Shown: one piece after another, positions 61,784-64,000 of the stretch | Layout: each line of letters starts with the position of its first letter | How positions within the stretch are numbered: the first letter of the stretch is position 1 | Source: Bacteroidales bacterium | Lineage (GTDB): Bacteria > Bacteroidota > Bacteroidia > Bacteroidales > Marinilabiliaceae | Assembly: GCA_017960905.1 (NCBI GenBank) | Contig: JAGCYH010000047.1 | Span: 1-64,000, forward strand | Reading direction: 5' to 3' | Length of the DNA: 64,000 nt | Translations under genes and position numbers: made by a program | The notes under the pieces: model-generated | What the model was told of the DNA's origin: nothing | Seen by the model: the letters and a program-made list of their open reading frames with translations, nothing else | The model's database searches: none

Positions 61784-63121
61784 ATGCGAATATTCATAGC
61801 AGGTGCAGGCGAGGTGGGTACCCACTTGGCAAAACTCTTTGTCCACTCCGACCATGAGGTGATACTCATGGACGAAGACGAGAGCAAGCTCCAGCAGATG
61901 GAGAGCCACTTCGACCTGATGATAAAAAAAGGCTGTATGACATCGCTTCACGACCTGAGTGAAGCCGACGTCAGTTCGGCCGACCTGTTCATTGCCGTGC
62001 CGCCCTACCCCGACATGAGCGTATTGGCCTGTATATTAGCCAAAAAGCTCGGCGCCAAGACAACCATCTCGCGCGTCAACACACTCGAATACCTGCAACC
62101 CGACAAACAGCAACTCTTCCGCCAGCTTGGCGTCGATGAGATAATATACCCCGAACAGCTTGGTGCAAAAGAGGCTGTCGACTCACTCAAATTAGTTGGC
62201 GTACGCCAACTGTTCAAATCGTCGGACGGCAACCTGGTGCTCGCCCTCATCAAAGTGCGCGACAATGCACCGATTATCGGCAAACCCTTTGCCGAAATCA
62301 GCTCGCTGCGCAAAGAGAACTACAACATAGTGGCCATCAACCGCGGCGACGAAACCATCATACCGCACGGCAACGACTGCCTGCTGCATGAGGACTTGGC
62401 CTACTTCGTAACCACCAACGAGAACCTCGAGCAAGTGATTTCCGACGCAGGCAAAGAACAGCACGACGTGAACAACGTGATGATTATTGGCGGAAGCCGC
62501 ATCGGAATGCAGATAGCGCGAGCCATTGAGCACAACTACAATGTGAAACTCATTGAGAAAGACCGCGAGACATCGGAGATGCTCGCCAATGAACTCGAGA
62601 ACACATTGGTAATCAACGGCGACGCCCGCAACCTCGACCTTCTGCGCGAAGAGGGCATCGAAAAGATGGACGCACTCATAGCCGTTTCCGACAACTCGGA
62701 GATAAACATTCTGGCCTGCCAGCTGGCAAAAAAAATAGGCATACTGAAAACTGTAGCCGATGTTGAGAACCTCGACTATATACCTCTGGCAGAGGGAATT
62801 GGCATTGGCACACTGATAAACAAGAAACTCATTGCAGCAAGCTACATATACCGTTACACGCTCAACGCCCACGTGGCGTACGTCAAGTGTCTGACATCGA
62901 CCAACGCCGAGATGCTCGAGCTGGTGGCACAGCCCGACTCGAAAATAACACGCGCGAAGATCAAAGACCTCGACCTGCCCAAAGACATGAACATCGGCGG
63001 TGTGGTGCGCGGCAACGAAACTTTTATCGCTACAGGACACACACAAATTGAACCTTACGATAAAGTTGTTATATTTGCAATGCAATCGAGCATAAAACGA
63101 ATAGAAAAACTCTTCGTATGA
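61784..63121 (+). CDS. trkA: Trk potassium-uptake NAD-binding protein TrkA
   Basis: The 445-residue cytosolic protein has two RCK halves: FIAGAGEVGTHLAKLFV at the start and MIIGGSRIGMQIARAIE near 227, each followed by a TrkA_C domain (VRQLFKSSDGNLVLALIKV and VAQPDSKITRAKIKDLDLP). It gates a TrkH/KtrB-type K+ channel, whose gene is not in the window. It begins 3 bases after comEC and overlaps ruvX by 4 bases (ATGA). Confidence 0.95.
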   Translation: MRIFIAGAGEVGTHLAKLFVHSDHEVILMDEDESKLQQMESHFDLMIKKGCMTSLHDLSEADVSSADLFIAVPPYPDMSVLACILAKKLGAKTTISRVNTLEYLQPDKQQLFRQLGVDEIIYPEQLGAKEAVDSLKLVGVRQLFKSSDGNLVLALIKVRDNAPIIGKPFAEISSLRKENYNIVAINRGDETIIPHGNDCLLHEDLAYFVTTNENLEQVISDAGKEQHDVNNVMIIGGSRIGMQIARAIEHNYNVKLIEKDRETSEMLANELENTLVINGDARNLDLLREEGIEKMDALIAVSDNSEINILACQLAKKIGILKTVADVENLDYIPLAEGIGIGTLINKKLIAASYIYRYTLNAHVAYVKCLTSTNAEMLELVAQPDSKITRAKIKDLDLPKDMNIGGVVRGNETFIATGHTQIEPYDKVVIFAMQSSIKRIEKLFV

Positions 63122-63549
63122 GCAGGATACTGGCCATAGACTACGGGAAAAAACGCTGCGGAATAGCAGTGACCGACCCGTTGGCAATTATTGCCAACGG
63201 CCTCACCACCGTAGCCACACACGACCTGTTCGACTACATAACAAAATACGTGGGCACCGAAGACGTATCGACAATCGTCGTGGGCTATCCGCGCAAGGTG
63301 ACGGGCGAAGAATCGGAGACAATGACCTACGTGAGACCGTTTGTCAACAGGCTTCGCAAATCGCTGAGCAACATCAAGATAGAACTTTGCGACGAACGGT
63401 TCACAACCATCATAGCGCAACGCGCTATGATAGACGCCGGACTGAAAAAAAGCGACCGCAACAACAAAAACGGTACAATTGACATGGTGAGTGCCACCAT
63501 TATTTTGCAAACTTACATGGAATCAGTAAATTACGCAGTAAAACAATAA
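63118..63549 (+). CDS. ruvX: Holliday-junction resolvase-like YqgF/RuvX
   Basis: The 143-residue protein has the RNase H-like fold with [24 protein letters not shown] and [15 protein letters not shown], and the final acidic residue in [10 protein letters not shown]. In E. coli the homologue is essential and acts in 16S rRNA maturation and possibly recombination. Its start overlaps trkA as ATGA. Confidence 0.93.
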   Translation: MSRILAIDYGKKRCGIAVTDPLAIIANGLTTVATHDLFDYITKYVGTEDVSTIVVGYPRKVTGEESETMTYVRPFVNRLRKSLSNIKIELCDERFTTIIAQRAMIDAGLKKSDRNNKNGTIDMVSATIILQTYMESVNYAVKQ

Positions 63550-63562
63550 TAGACAGAGAATA

Positions 63563-64000
63563 ATGTTATTACCAATCGTTCAATACGGGCATCAGATACT
63601 GCGGCGCACATCGGAAGACATAACGCCGGAGTACAAAGACTTGAAAAAACTCATAGACGACATGTATGAGACGATGTACAAGTCGGAAGGCATCGGCATT
63701 GCCGCGCCACAAGTGGCGCGGAACATCCGAGTATTTGTCATCGACGCCGACCCCTGCAAAGAAGACTACCCCGAAGTGGCGGGCTTCAAGCAGACATTCA
63801 TCAACGCCCATATCCTCGAACGCAGCGACGACACGCTCGAGACAGCCGAAGGCTGTCTGAGCCTGCCCGGCATCAACGAGAAGGTGAAACGCAGTAAACG
63901 CATCAAGATAGCCTACGACGACGAGAACTTCAACCACCACGAAGAGGTCTTCGAAGGCTACCGCGCCATTGTCGTGCAGCACGAGTACGACCACCTCGAC
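63563..64000 (+). CDS. def: Peptide deformylase, 3' end outside the window
   Basis: The 146 visible codons cover the catalytic motifs: [17 protein letters not shown] and QHEYDHLD, the three boxes that bind the catalytic metal. The enzyme removes the formyl group from new proteins. It begins 13 bases after ruvX, a pairing common in Bacteroidales. The stop codon lies beyond base 64000. Confidence 0.96.
   Translation, partial: MLLPIVQYGHQILRRTSEDITPEYKDLKKLIDDMYETMYKSEGIGIAAPQVARNIRVFVIDADPCKEDYPEVAGFKQTFINAHILERSDDTLETAEGCLSLPGINEKVKRSKRIKIAYDDENFNHHEEVFEGYRAIVVQHEYDHLD

Overview
The window reads as chromosomal DNA of a Bacteroidales bacterium (phylum Bacteroidota). The evidence is promoters of the TAnnTTTG type, a type IX secretion sorting domain on a BspA-like leucine-rich surface protein, an rnf operon in the order B-C-D-G-E-A preceded by rseC, and close relatives of gut and oral Bacteroidales capsule genes. 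No replication genes, complete insertion sequence or CRISPR array were seen.

Positions 1-8,000 hold sulfate assimilation on the + strand: cysD (cut by the window edge), cysN, an APS reductase (cysH), a PstS-like binding lipoprotein and an amidohydrolase. cysD and cysN are split by an inserted pair, an NhaC-type antiporter and a cysteine-desulfidase-like enzyme, and a diverged, truncated copy of the start of cysN lies on the cysD side of the pair.

Positions 8,132-15,385 (minus strand) are the most interesting part. Nine closely packed genes run cysK, a ThiS-like sulfur carrier, a ThiF/MoeB-like E1, a DsrE-like protein, a TusA-like protein, a JAMM peptidase, a family 2 encapsulin shell with a cyclic-nucleotide-binding-like insert, a cysteine desulfurase with a long disordered N-terminal extension (likely encapsulin cargo), and cysE. 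Together they look like a sulfur-storing nanocompartment coupled to a protein-thiocarboxylate route to cysteine. The promoters of cysK and of cysN, 11 kb apart, carry the same 17-bp palindrome (CCTAC-N7-GTAGG) at nearly the same distance from the -7 box, so the two sulfur loci are probably one regulon.

Positions 15,700-22,100 carry fumarase, a ROK sugar kinase, an AlbA/Schlafen-type regulator with a coding microsatellite, an acyltransferase, and an AAA ATPase/nuclease gene bracketed by two similar arrays of hairpin repeats. Positions 22,300-49,400 are a large surface-polysaccharide locus on the minus strand: glycosyltransferases, two flippases, a polymerase, two nucleotide-sugar dehydrogenases, UDP-galactopyranose mutase, pyruvyl and acyl transferases. 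By eye its middle is much richer in A+T than the flanks, and it contains an AbiH-type gene, a HEPN-like gene, a DUF3791/DUF3990 group and several broken genes, as is common in exchanged DNA.

Positions 49,600-64,000 (plus strand) hold tRNA-Gly(CCC), rseC and rnfBCDGEA (ion-translocating ferredoxin:NAD oxidoreductase), a structured non-coding element, a 1,119-residue leucine-rich secreted protein, and then comEC, trkA, ruvX and the start of def. All family assignments are from reading the sequence; no database search was run.
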